From: Marsupella aquatica | Taxonomy: Eukaryota; Marchantiophyta | Reading direction: 5' to 3' | Length of the DNA: 64,000 bases | Assembly: GCA_973895155.1 (NCBI GenBank) | Contig: OZ316892.1 | Location: forward strand, 29,450,001 to 29,514,000 | Shown here: positions 23,761 to 34,207 of the stretch, piece after piece | Position numbering within the stretch: the first letter of the stretch is position 1 | Layout of the letters: each line of letters starts with the position of its first letter | Made by a program: the position numbers and the translations under genes | The notes under the pieces: generated by a model | Seen by the model: the letters and a program-made list of their open reading frames with translations, nothing else | What the model was told of the DNA's origin: nothing | The model's database searches: none

Positions 23761-26234
23761 ATGACAACTCTCACTTCGTCTTTGACCACATTCTTCTCGA
23801 GTAGTGACATGAAATGTGGAGCCCCTTCGGTTGCCGGATGCAGAGCCGGATGCTTTGTACTATCAGCCCCGGTAGCAGCAGGACGAACAAATTTTCGGGG
23901 TTCCAGGAGGGCCAGCAGTAGGGTCTATCATCTCCTTTCAGTTGCCGTACAAGCTCATAGGGATCACAGGGAAAACATCATAGCCCATTTCGGCACGAGG
24001 GAGTCATCACCGAAGAAGAGCTGGCAATGCCATGCTGAGCGGAAGGAAACTGAGTCCGAACCTGCTCCTGAGGATCCTAATTCCTCTTGTTGTGTGAGTG
24101 TCAGTTTCACAGATAAAATGCAACTCTCGGTGGTCTTTGTTCATTGTTAGTCCCATGAGTCCCTGTGGACAATTGGTTCGTTGATTCAACAATTTTAGAA
24201 TTGCTCAGCATGAGCTACCAATCGAGAATTCAGTGGGAGAGGAGAAGGTAGCACTGACCGTTTCCGCCTTGGCAATAATCAGAGAACAGACTCAATAGTT
24301 TTGATCCTAAATTTGCCCTTTGACCGAACTTAAGAGACTCAGAGAATGTGTTCGCCAAGTCAAAAAGCCATCAACGTCAATTGCGTGAAATGGAAGATTA
24401 AGTCGTCAAAAGATGTGAAGGACTAATTTTTACGAGGATTGAGAAAGTTGCAGCGCTTGAAGGGTTTAGGGTTCACTGCGTTCACACTGTAGTAACGCCA
24501 GATTCTAGCTGGAGGCCAATTAATGGTTTTCCTTGCTGATTCCTTGGAATGTTTCCCAATTTCTAAGAGCAATCTAATGTGGAGTCCAGCCGGTGATGCC
24601 CTAGATTTGAGTGTTAGCTCACTTTCTTCTCTGGCGATGCTTTCAGAGTGATTCTGCGGAGCGAGGAGATTCTCCCCCTGCAACTGGTGTCCAAGCAGAG
24701 TCAAGTAGCGGTGGCGGGCAGGCGTTTGAGACATACGGTCCCGGGAAACGAGGGAATCAGCTGGTTGCATTGGCATCAGTGACTGTAGCTGTAGGTCTTT
24801 TCGTTTCCGGCAGGATTGGAGGTGGCGGCCCGGGCCTACCTGAAATGGCTGCTTCTGCCATATCTTACCAAGAGGTTATTTTCTTTAATCCTTTCAGTAT
24901 TCCTTCCTCCCTCAAGGTCTTACGAATCTTTCTTATGTGAGGTTGCAAGTCCTCTGGCTTGCGGTTCCCCTTCTAATAAAAAAAAAGGAAAAAGGTCCTC
25001 TGGTAATTAACCTGTCCAGCTTGGGCTATGAAGGTCCACTGTATAAATAATGGCTACATATATCAAGTTTCAGGCATGTGGACAGGATAGAGTCAGTAGC
25101 TGATCGAGGCTCTGTTGCACGCAAGGTTTGGTAACTATCTGGAATGCAGAAATAGAAAGTTGCTTTTTTCTGTAAACTGGGCAATTCCTCGTGAATATAG
25201 CAATTCGGCAATTATTGCATGCTGTGATTGCGGGTATCAATGAATGAATCAGTTGAACTCTTCCGGGACCAAACCGGGCAATAAGAAAACAGAGAGTCTC
25301 ATCTTGCCGAATTTCGGTAGAACTTCATTCTGTTGCTACCTAGCTAGTTCAGGAATGGATTTCATGAGATTTAGGCATGTGAGGACTTCGCCTCACAGAT
25401 TTGTGGATGCAAGCTCGACTTGAAACCTACTCGTCAATTAGGAAGATGTACTTACTCTGCGCCACCGGCAAATCTGCAAGACTCACTTGCATGAAAGGGA
25501 CAGAGTGCCTGATTTTGTGGTTGTGACAGGCCCTTAATAATGGCAGACCAACAGTGGTAGAATTTTATGCTGATTGGTGCGAAGTTTGTAAAGAAACAGC
25601 CCATGATGTCTACGAGATTGAGCAAGAGTACAAGTAAGCTTTTCCCTTCATGGTCCTGGAAACTTCTTCAGAGACAAGACTGTAGACTTAACATCCAGAT
25701 TTGTCAATGTCTTTCATTAGATCTGGCTTGGCAGTCCTGATGCTGGTGATGCTGTGGTTGTGTCTTAGGATTAATTTCAAACGAAGTCGTTTAATGTGGG
25801 CACGTCAGTTTGTTGTTTTATGAACCAGATTTGCTAGAGAAAGGTTTTGGGACGGTAGTCTGCGGTGCTGAGCTAATCAGAGTTATCGGCGAATGTCCTA
25901 CTCGCTGACCAGCTGTTCTCTTCGCTTGGCTTGGAATGACAGGGATAAGATCAATTTTGTGATGCTCAATGTGGACAACTCTAAGTGGGAAGAAGAATTA
26001 GACGAGTTTGGTGTGGAAGGAATACCTCACTTCGCATTTCTGGATAAGCAAGGCAATGAAGAAGGGAATATTGTGGGGAGGTTGCCAAGAAAGATTTTGA
26101 AGGAGAACCTTGCTGCCTTGGCTAGAGGAGATGCTACCGTACCCCATACAAGAGTCGTAGGTCAATTTTCTAGTGCTGATTCCAAACAGGCGCCACCTGT
26201 AGTTGGCCCTCGCAGTCATAGCCAGATGTCATGA
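23761..26234 (+). CDS. HCF164: Thioredoxin-like protein HCF164, chloroplastic, four exons
   Basis: The exons are 23761-24093, 24647-24874, 25530-25633 and 25943-26234. All splice sites are GT-AG and phases agree, giving 318 residues. HCF164 is a thylakoid-membrane thioredoxin-like protein whose catalytic domain faces the lumen. It passes reducing power inward and is needed to assemble cytochrome b6f. Seen here: a Ser/Arg/Ala-rich N-terminus fitting a plastid transit peptide, one hydrophobic segment at about residues 149-166, and a thioredoxin fold with the WCEVC active site at about 203-207. The typical [20 protein letters not shown] and GIPHFAFLD follow, with the cis-Pro in GIPH. The protein is somewhat longer than the Arabidopsis one, mainly in the N-terminal region, as expected for a distant plant. 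The start ATG is the first in frame. Confidence 0.93.
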
Positions 26235-27386
26235 GCTGTTGTAAGACAACGTTGCATTGTAATTCGGAAGTAACTTAAACTGGGTGGCTTCATTCTTTTT
26301 CACCTGGCCTTTGCACTCAAGATCAGCTTTGTCAATTTCTTGAGTGTGATTCTGCAGGTGTGCCAATCTGTCTTTCCGCAGTGTTTGGACGACGGATGTA
26401 GTAGCCTCCCGAAGCCTCGTGCCAATCTCACTACTTCTCAGTGCAGATGTATCTTGACTTGCAACCAATGTTAAGTCGGGGGTGTGGAATTGTAGAATCC
26501 GATCTGCATGCTTGAAGTTATTTATTATTGTGCAAATTATACGATCCCTGATAACTTCATGACATATCGATTTGTCTTTGAGATCCAAGCGCAGCCCACA
26601 ACCTCGCTTTAAAAGTTTCAATTAACTCATTAACAATTCCAAAGTTAATATTCAGAAACGACAATTTATATTTCAAGTAAGATTCAAATTCTCTCGGCGA
26701 ACGTTGATACATAGAAACTTATAGGATCTAAACACCATTTTCCCTCAGAAACGAAGCTTCTTCTCTGATGCTCTTTGCACTGCGCACCGACATCCAACTG
26801 GAACGGTGGCATTGGCAGTGCAAGCCTCTAAGGTCCGATACGTGAATCATACAGAAATTTTCCGAATTGTGACTACAGATGCTTGGTGGCACCAGTCCAA
26901 AACTATCTCAGGAGATGTAAATCGTAAAACTACTTTTGCGAGACAGTGTCACTTGATGCATGCGAAACAGATTCAGAACTCTCCTGCTCCAAGAAACCAT
27001 CTCAGGAATCAGTTCGAATCGTCGTCACTCAGGACACCCACCTCCTTCCTGGTGAGCATTACCATTGAAAAACCGAACAACAGCTCGTGCCGTAATGTTC
27101 TGGGACTGCATTACACGGATGTGTGGCAGAGCGGGTCCGTGGTTGGAGTCTCCACTGCTTTGGACAATGGGTTACTCCACCACATTGTACCCCACATTCC
27201 CATCCTTTCATTGCCACGGCCTTTCCGTCGAAAGCTACTGAATCTCGGACATGGTCCTTCTCCAACGCCACGAAGCACTGTGTTCGATCGCAAAGCACAG
27301 CAGTCCTCTGGCTGCAGCGACGATTTAGACCTGAATATGTCACCGCCATACATGGACCTGTCAAAAATGCGCAGACTCCTTGCTCA

Positions 27387-28019
27387 CTATTCCAACTCTA
27401 TATAACCAACGTCGATCGCCGGCGCCCGACGTTGGGGACCAAGAGCGAGGTTCGCAAGACGATCCGCATCCTGATTCTGCACTCTGTCCACTCTCCAGAA
27501 GCGGACATTAATCCCCAAGCTATCCAAGTAACAAATCTTACGGTGCAGCAGCATAATCGATTCCGCGTTGGCCACCGGTGCACCATTAGAAGTCAAGAAA
27601 CCATTCATCATCCAAGTGTCTATGTACCTAGTGATCGATTGGAACAGGTAGTCTGAATCCGTAATGAGCACAACGCCGTCCTTCCACACTTGCCAGGTCA
27701 TATCCCTTAGTATAATGTTCACCGCAATGTGAGCGGCGAAGATCTCGGCCTTATTGTTTGTCTGGATCGTGCGCCCGGGAAGAAGGCCGCAGCAGTTGAG
27801 GGGCGAATCTCGCCCAGAATAGACGCCATACGCAGCCCTGGCTCCTGGCTGACCATTTCTGCGGCACGCACCATCGATGAACATGGCAATTCGCCCTCGT
27901 GACCCGCCCATACGTGATACTTCATTCATGCGGTCGTAGAACACAAGTTCGGACGGCACAATGCTTCGGTTCGTGCCTGGTATCACATCCTCGAAGCATC
28001 TATTCGTCGTCTGTGCCAT
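27387..28019 (-). CDS. RNase H domain protein, gene 1 (fungal-type, single exon)
   Basis: 210 residues, no intron. RNase H cleaves the RNA strand of RNA/DNA hybrids. The three acidic residues that start the active site are present: Asp49 in FIDGACRRNG, Glu92 in NNKAEIFAA and Asp121 in ITDSDYL. The terminal motif reads VQNQDADRLANLAL, keeping the last Asp but replacing the usual His with Gln. The spacing of the blocks, the 'LPG..QTNNKAE' connection and a separate N-terminal segment of about 45 residues match RNase H proteins common in fungi, from family knowledge. The paralogue at 46,618-47,211 retains the His. Its C-terminus is 13 residues longer because a stop present in the paralogue is missing. 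No targeting signal is clear. Confidence 0.8.
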   Translation of the reverse strand: MAQTTNRCFEDVIPGTNRSIVPSELVFYDRMNEVSRMGGSRGRIAMFIDGACRRNGQPGARAAYGVYSGRDSPLNCCGLLPGRTIQTNNKAEIFAAHIAVNIILRDMTWQVWKDGVVLITDSDYLFQSITRYIDTWMMNGFLTSNGAPVANAESIMLLHRKICYLDSLGINVRFWRVDRVQNQDADRLANLALGPQRRAPAIDVGYIELE

Positions 28020-28750
28020 TCTGAATCTTAAGCCAGGTTACAGTCTGTGCGATGTTGCAATTGGAAGAATGCAATGCAGTAAGGAGATACTCAGCGACGT
28101 GAGACTCGGAGACAAAGCCAATACTCTGTGAACGCGCAGAAGCGATAGCTCCAAAGTTCTGCATCCAAATCAAGCCACATTCAATTCATGAACTTCGGAG
28201 CTGAAGTACGATAAGAATCCAGTACATAAATTGATCTGATCTAGCACGATGCAGGAATGATTATAAAAAACGTCCTCACCATCAATCTCTCAGGAAAACA
28301 CGACAAGAACGGGAACAATCCTATGTCCTACAATTGCATTACAAAGGCAGTCAGCTGCAATGTGAATCAAGCAGAAAAGTCATAGTCAAAGTCATAGTCG
28401 TCGCCTACATTCAGCCTGTAAATATTCAACGTTCCGATCACTTCTATGGAAGTTATTGACAGTGTGAGTGACTGCTCCAACTCATGAGGGTCACCGATAA
28501 TTGATGCAAGGAAAAACCTCGCAGCTACTGTACATAACTGAACGATTTAGCGGCTACCCATCAGAATTTCCTATCCTGAACTTGACGCTGTGACCAAAAT
28601 TCAGTGACAGAGCCGTCAAAATGAACAAATTGTATATTATAGTATTAGATTATATTATATACTAGTCGACTAGTGGACTGGTAGATCATAGGACGACAAA
28701 CTGTACAGAGGGACTGAAATAAAATGCGGCCCGTTTTGAGCCCCACGCCC

Positions 28751-28759
28751 CACAGAGTA
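28751..28759. repeat. Target-site duplication, left copy
   Basis: CACAGAGTA directly abuts the left end of the MULE and is repeated perfectly at 37,907-37,915. Nine bases is the typical duplication length for Mutator-like elements. Confidence 0.92.
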
Positions 28760-29034
28760 ACCCTGCGTTAAATCTACGCTGCGTTAATGCGCTCCAAGTT
28801 TAGCGGCACCCCGTACCCTGCCCGTCACGAAATCCAATGCAGCCTGCCCGTTCCCCGACGCGACTTCGGTTTATGTTCTACCATTTTGATTTCGACCGCC
28901 ACAACTGCCATTCCGTCCGTCGTCCGTCCGTTTCGAACTCGGGCGGGAGCACGAACCGTCTCCCCTCCCCTCCCCTGCCCCGTCTCGATAGTCGACTACT
29001 GTCGAAACCCTGCCAGACCACTCAAGCGCGCTTC
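28760..29034 (+). repeat. MULE terminal inverted repeat, left
   Basis: It pairs with 37,632-37,906 over 275 bases with two mismatches (28,938 and 28,998 on this side). Weaker similarity then continues to about 29,155, interrupted by a short gap. It includes one copy of the element-wide motif at about 28,870 pointing inward, and pyrimidine-rich CCCCTCCCCTCCCC. Gene promoters of MULEs usually lie in these repeats. Confidence 0.93.
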
Positions 29035-29415
29035 CGGACACCGCCTGCACACGAGCTCACGGTAGAATGATGGCAGATTCATTTTCACGAGTGCTTCATT
29101 CTGAAGTGTCAGGATTGTGATGCCACTACTTTCAACGTGATCGTCATTGCAAGCAAAGGGTGCGTGTGATTCTGCCATTGCTACCTGATATCATGTTATG
29201 CCGCTGTTCATTTCCACCGGTTTCATTTCCCCCTAAATGTTTCTGGTATTTGTCAGTTCACATGCTCTTTGTCTTTGCGTTCGTGGTACTACTCTGCAAA
29301 CACGTCGCCGTTTAATTTCAATTGCCCCGAGTTTTGTACCAGAAATATTTGTCTTCTAGTTTATGTTCTACCAACGCCGTGGCAGGATAATTGTTGGGAG
29401 CCTTTGCGTAATCCA

Positions 29416-32400
29416 ATGAGTCATGAAACATGGGAGTACGTACAGATTCCACCGGCTGGGAAATTTTCGTCGCTACAGATTGTTTGGAGCCCATATGACC
29501 AAGCTCTCATTCCATGGAACCGTCTCACTGATTTTAAAGATGGCGAAGGCAGAAAGGATCCAAAATTTGAGAGCTCATTTCATATTAGATCCTCAAGAAA
29601 ATCTAATTCAAATAACACTGATTGGATAGAATATGCCATCTTCTGGTGTTCCTATGGCCCACAAGAGGAAGACATGCGTAGCGTAGCTATTCCTCCACTG
29701 CCTGGAACAAAACCAACATCAGGAGTTGGGAGTAGACCTAGATTACGTAAGAATGCATTCAACAACCATGCCAAGCGAGGATGTCAGTGTCATTTCATTG
29801 CGAAGAGGATGAAAGCCAACCCTGATGCTGTTCAGCTCTCCTACATAAACAGGCAAGGATGCATTCTGTCTAATTATGCATACTCCAAGTCTGTTGCAGG
29901 GTCCACGTTCACATGAATTTATGTGCTACAGTTCAGGTTTTGCCTAATTTTGTGCACATAGTTGTTTTTACTCTCTACCATCACATTTTGTATGCAATGG
30001 TTTATGTTCTGTCTGTGTTTCAATTGCAGAAAGCATTGTAATCAAAGAGGGGACATTGTGCATGGCGATTGGGATCCACAATTGGGGCCACCCTCTTGGG
30101 GACCAAAATGCACCATTGCTCCATGGTTGACCAGAGATATCCGGAAGCACCTTGAGGACTTATTGAGGGCAGGATGGTCCGTCCTTGATATTTATGACCT
30201 CCATTGTCAATCGCAGTTTGAAAGAGATGGTGATGATCATGGACACAATACCACTGATCCTGGTGTGACACTAACTTTCGATGGGAGAGATGACCTGGTT
30301 TCTAAACAAGATCTTCGAAACCTCAAACGAAAAGTTGACAAGGAGACCTGGCTATGGTCTGATAATGACCAGGCATCGATGCGCAAATGGATGGGGATGT
30401 ATCCTGAGAGAGTGCTTCTATCACAGGAGGACATGGCGGGCCCACCAGAGCAGGAATTCATACTTTCATTGCAGTCACCTTGGCAAAGAGCGCAGATGAT
30501 CACCCTATCTCATGGATCAGTGTTGGCGTTAGATAGTACCTTTGCAACTAATAAATATGGGGTATGTAATTAGCATAATTTCATCTCCTCAACATTCGGT
30601 GCATTCATGGCATTCCATGTCTTGTAGTTCATGTTTTGCCCTCTTCATATGTTTTCTTGTGTCAGTTCCTTCAATTATGGTTCATGTTCTGCCATCACAC
30701 CTATTTGACCATGCAGTCGACTTCATTTTGTGTCTTTGTTGAAGTTCATGTTCTGCCATCTTCATATGTTTTGTTGTGTCTATCCCTTCTGTTATAGTTC
30801 ATGTTCTGCCATGTCACTACACAATGTACTTGAGTTCATTATTTGTCTTCTAGTTCATGTTCTGCCTTTCTAACCCCAGTGCGGTTGCAGTTCCCTTTCT
30901 TCACGCTCGTTGCTTTTGATCAACACCAGATGGGATTACCCATAGCATGGTGCATCCAGCAGTCTGAATCAGCTGAGCACATCGCTACTTTTTTGAAGGC
31001 AGTAAAGGATACAGCCTTGGCGCACAAACCTGATTGGAGTCCTAGCTGCTTCATTATTGACTGTGCTCAGGCTGAAGTCAGCGCATTGAAAGTTGTCTTT
31101 CCCGATATCCCCATTTATTTTTGCAGTTGGCATGTTTGACGGTATGTTCTTCCACATTGAAAACATTTTGTGTTGCAAGTAATGTTACCAATGTTACCAC
31201 ATTTGTAACTCGTCGTATGAAGTTCATGTTCTACCCAACCCACTTACGTGTTTGTGTATACATAGCTTGGAAGGAGAATTTGATCAAGACTGTACCAAAT
31301 AGAACCAAGCTTCTGGATATGAACGATGATCTGGGGGATCTCATGTACGCCAATACTGAGGAAGACATGCAAGTTAAGTGGCGATCCTTCCAAGCAAAGT
31401 ACCACATGGAACAACGATTCCTAGCTTATTTTGAAGACACTTGGATGCACAGAACAGGTTCATGTTCTGCCGACCTCCTACTCATTTTTCCTTGCGATGA
31501 GTCAAGCATATTTCTTGGCAGTTTTCTCATGATTACAACTAATTATTGTTTTTATGCATTTGTGGAATCACAGCAAAGTGGATGAGGGCTGTTCGAGACA
31601 TGCCTCGAGCAAACCAGAATACAAATGGTGCAATTGAAGCTTGGCATTTAACATTCAAGAAGATGATCAAGAGGAATATTGGGTCCATTGGAGCTCTGCG
31701 TCTAGACAGGGTTGTCACTTCTTTGTTCCAGGTTATGCTTCCTTTCTTTTGGTACCAGCTTCGGTGCAAAGCAAGGGGGAGAGTCATCAATTACAAAAAG
31801 GAAGAGGTTGTTCTCAATAGCCTCCACAAGGCCATGCATGCCATGAAATTCCACGAAGTCTATTTTCCTTATCCAAGCCTGCCCAACCAGGCAATAGTAA
31901 GAAGTGCCAAGCCTGATGGGAAGGAGCATATGGTTCGAAATATATTCTCAAACTTTCCTTCCTGTGATTGTAAATGGGCGGATGAGGGAAATATGTGTAA
32001 ACATCAGATCAAGGCTCTCTTATTTAGAGGCTTCGATGGAGGTGTTCTAGTACAACAATTAGGGTCCAGGTTTGGTACTCAGATGGGTGGCATTGACCAT
32101 TTGGAATTGCTTCAACACGAAGAAACAGAGCTGGAAGGAGGACAAGCAACCGGAGTCCATGAGGACACAGACATCAACCAACAACCTGAACAGGTTCATG
32201 TTCTACAAATCTCTCTTTGTTTAAGTTTATAGAGTTTATTTAAGTTTATGTTCTACACTCATTCACGTTGACGGCGTTTGTTTAAGTTTATGTTCTGCAC
32301 ATGTTCATGTTGACGGCGTTTGTTTAAGTTTATGTTCTGCACATGTTCATGTTGACGGCGTTTGTTTAAGTTTATGTTCTGCACATGTTCACGTTGACGG

Positions 32401-33089
32401 CGTTTGTTTAAGTTTATGTTCTGCCCATGTTCACGTTGACACAGGACCACTTTAAGTTTATGTTCTGCACCTTTGTTTAATATGTTCTGCCAATGTTTGT
32501 TAGCAACATCTTACTGTAATTTTCTGTGATTCAGATTTTACAACACTGTATTGTAGCTGTTCAGAATAGAGAGCCAAATATGAGGGCGGACTTAATCCAC
32601 ATCTTTGATCAGCAATTGGCTATTGTTGAAGGAGATGACTACCTCACAGAACAAGCATTCTTGGCATCACAAGTCACACTCACCAAACTCAAAGCTCAAC
32701 AACAAATCAAAGTGCTTTCAGGGAAGGCCAATATAGGTCCTGCAGATGCATTTGTAAGGCCTATAGGGCTGACATCTAAGCGTCGCTTGGGGGTTATAGA
32801 TATTTACCATGGGGGCAAGAGAGGGCACCAAACTCAGACACCATCTATACAATATGATGAACGCCCGGTGCCATGTGCACTGCCTTCAAAGCGTAAAGTA
32901 ACTAGGGAATCTAATAGACAACATCTATGTAGGATAGGATTACAATATCAGGAAGGCAAGCGACGGCGAAGAACTGCTAATTCGCCCTTGCCAGTAGTTC
33001 CAAACCGTGTTATTCATCTTGGAGGGGGTGGTAGAGATATTGACATGAATATCGATCTGAATGTTGTACCTCTGGAAAATGATGAATAA
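29416..33089 (+). CDS. MULE transposase, at least six exons
   Basis: Exons supported by phase are 29416(or earlier)-29852, 30030-30561, 30891-about 31141, about 31266-31457, 31574-32193 and 32535-33089. The first intron appears to use a GC donor (CAG|GCAAGG). The N-terminal part has a Cys/His cluster (GCQCHF...INRKHC) of the kind that binds DNA. The DDE catalytic region reads ALDSTFATNKYG (first Asp), FIIDCAQAEV with ...FCSWH (second Asp), and NTNGAIEAWH (Glu). A SWIM zinc finger C-x-C-x8-C-x-H follows (CDCKW...MCKH). The tail is basic and ends with NIDLNVVPLE, which fits the DLNxxP type of EAR repressor motif. A TGA directly follows FCSWHV; the exon 3/4 junction does not resolve cleanly, so this is either a misplaced boundary or a disabling mutation. 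Confidence 0.82.
32230..32475 (+). repeat. 42-bp tandem array in transposase intron 5
   Basis: Four to five copies of a unit containing 'tttaagtttatgttctgc', 'acatgttca' and 'cgttgacggcgtttg' lie in the last intron, which itself begins with the element-wide motif. Two partial copies of the motif follow. This is a local expansion of the motif together with its flank. Confidence 0.85.
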
Positions 33090-34207
33090 TAATAGAACAT
33101 ACCCCTTCGTTGTAACCCTTGTATATGTGTGCGGCAAAACATTGACAATGAGTCTTGTGATACAGATTATTGCGAGTGAATGCAAAACATGAATATGACT
33201 CGGTCAAAAGTACCCAAAACACATGACAGAACATAAACTCCTATGCCCATAATCCATGCCAGAACATAAACCCAAGTATGTTGATGACGGAACATAGACT
33301 ACCATGTACATGTCGATGACAGAACATGAACTACTATGTACATGTTGATGACAGAACATAAACCCATGACTTCATAAACTACCATGTACATGTTCATGAG
33401 AGAACATAAACTAGGTACATGTTGATGACAGAACATAAACTACTAGATGCATGTTGATGACAGAACATAAACCCAGGACCGAACGTTGATGACAGTTCAT
33501 AAACCCATGACTTCATAAACTACCATGTACATGTTGATGACAGAACATAAACTACTAGATGCATGTTGATGACAGAACATAAACCCAGGACAGAACATAA
33601 ACACCATGTACATGTTGATGACAGAACATAAACTAGATGTATAGAACGTTGATGACAGAACATAAACCCAGGACAGAACATAAACTACCATGTGTTGATG
33701 CTCTAACATAAACATGTACATGTTGATGAGAGAACATACACTAGATGTACAGAACGTTGATGACAGAACATAAACCTAGGACAACGTTGATGACAGAACA
33801 TAAACCTAGGACAGAACGTTGATGACAGAACATAAACCCAAGTATGTTGATGACAGAACATAGACGGTATGTACATGTTGATGACAGAACATAAACTACG
33901 ATGTACATGTTGATGACAGAACATAAACCCAGAAGTATGTTGATGACAGAACATAGACTACCATGTACATGTTGATGACTTGCAAACATAACTCAGGATG
34001 AAGCTATTGTTCAATATTGGTGAAGGCATGACTGTAAGTGCGTGAACACACAATTTTGGCTACCATTCATAACCCATAGCATAAAAAGGGTGTAACACCA
34101 TTGTGTCAAACTGTGGGAGGGGACAATCAACCATTGTAACACCATTATATGGAAAATTCATTGTATTGAGAGTTGCCAAGAGGCAGTTCACTTTACATAG
34201 GAAACGC
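33090..34207 (-). repeat. Motif array between the two convergent MULE genes
   Basis: About 25 copies of GACAGAACATAAAC and close variants, mostly preceded by 'catgt(t)gatga' and spaced about 20-40 bases apart, fill 33,180-33,990. All read in the minus-strand gene's sense direction (GTTTATGTTCTGTC on that strand). The array starts about 90 bases after the transposase stop. From 34,000 to 34,207 the sequence is unique and leads into the accessory gene's last exon. Confidence 0.88.

Larger units (their letters stand above)
26290..28759 (-). repeat. Segmental duplicate C, carrying RNase H gene 1
   Basis: Sequence on both sides of RNase H gene 1 matches the second locus. Downstream, 26,400-27,380 resembles 45,660-46,600 (for example 'cgatt.atctt.gagatccaagcgcagcccaca'). 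Upstream, 28,060-28,759 resembles 47,270-48,096 and 43,800-44,500 ('ctccaaagttctgcatccaa', 'cacattcaattcat'). The match ends exactly at the MULE insertion site. Confidence 0.75.

Noticed and set aside
27123-27656. Plus-strand frame of 177 codons across RNase H gene 1
   Set aside because: It overlaps a well-supported RNase H domain on the other strand and has no recognisable features.
32259-32450. Minus-strand frame with a 14-residue repeat
   Set aside because: It is only the reverse reading of the 42-bp tandem array in a transposase intron.
33497-33989. Minus-strand frames rich in FCHQ / CSVIN repeats
   Set aside because: They are translations of the motif array; frames change at every unit-length change and there is no start or domain.
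33180-33990. Regular short repeats resembling a CRISPR array
   Set aside because: The DNA is plant nuclear, the repeats are imperfect, the intervals are themselves repeated and of varying length, and the array lies inside a MULE whose other parts carry the same motif.
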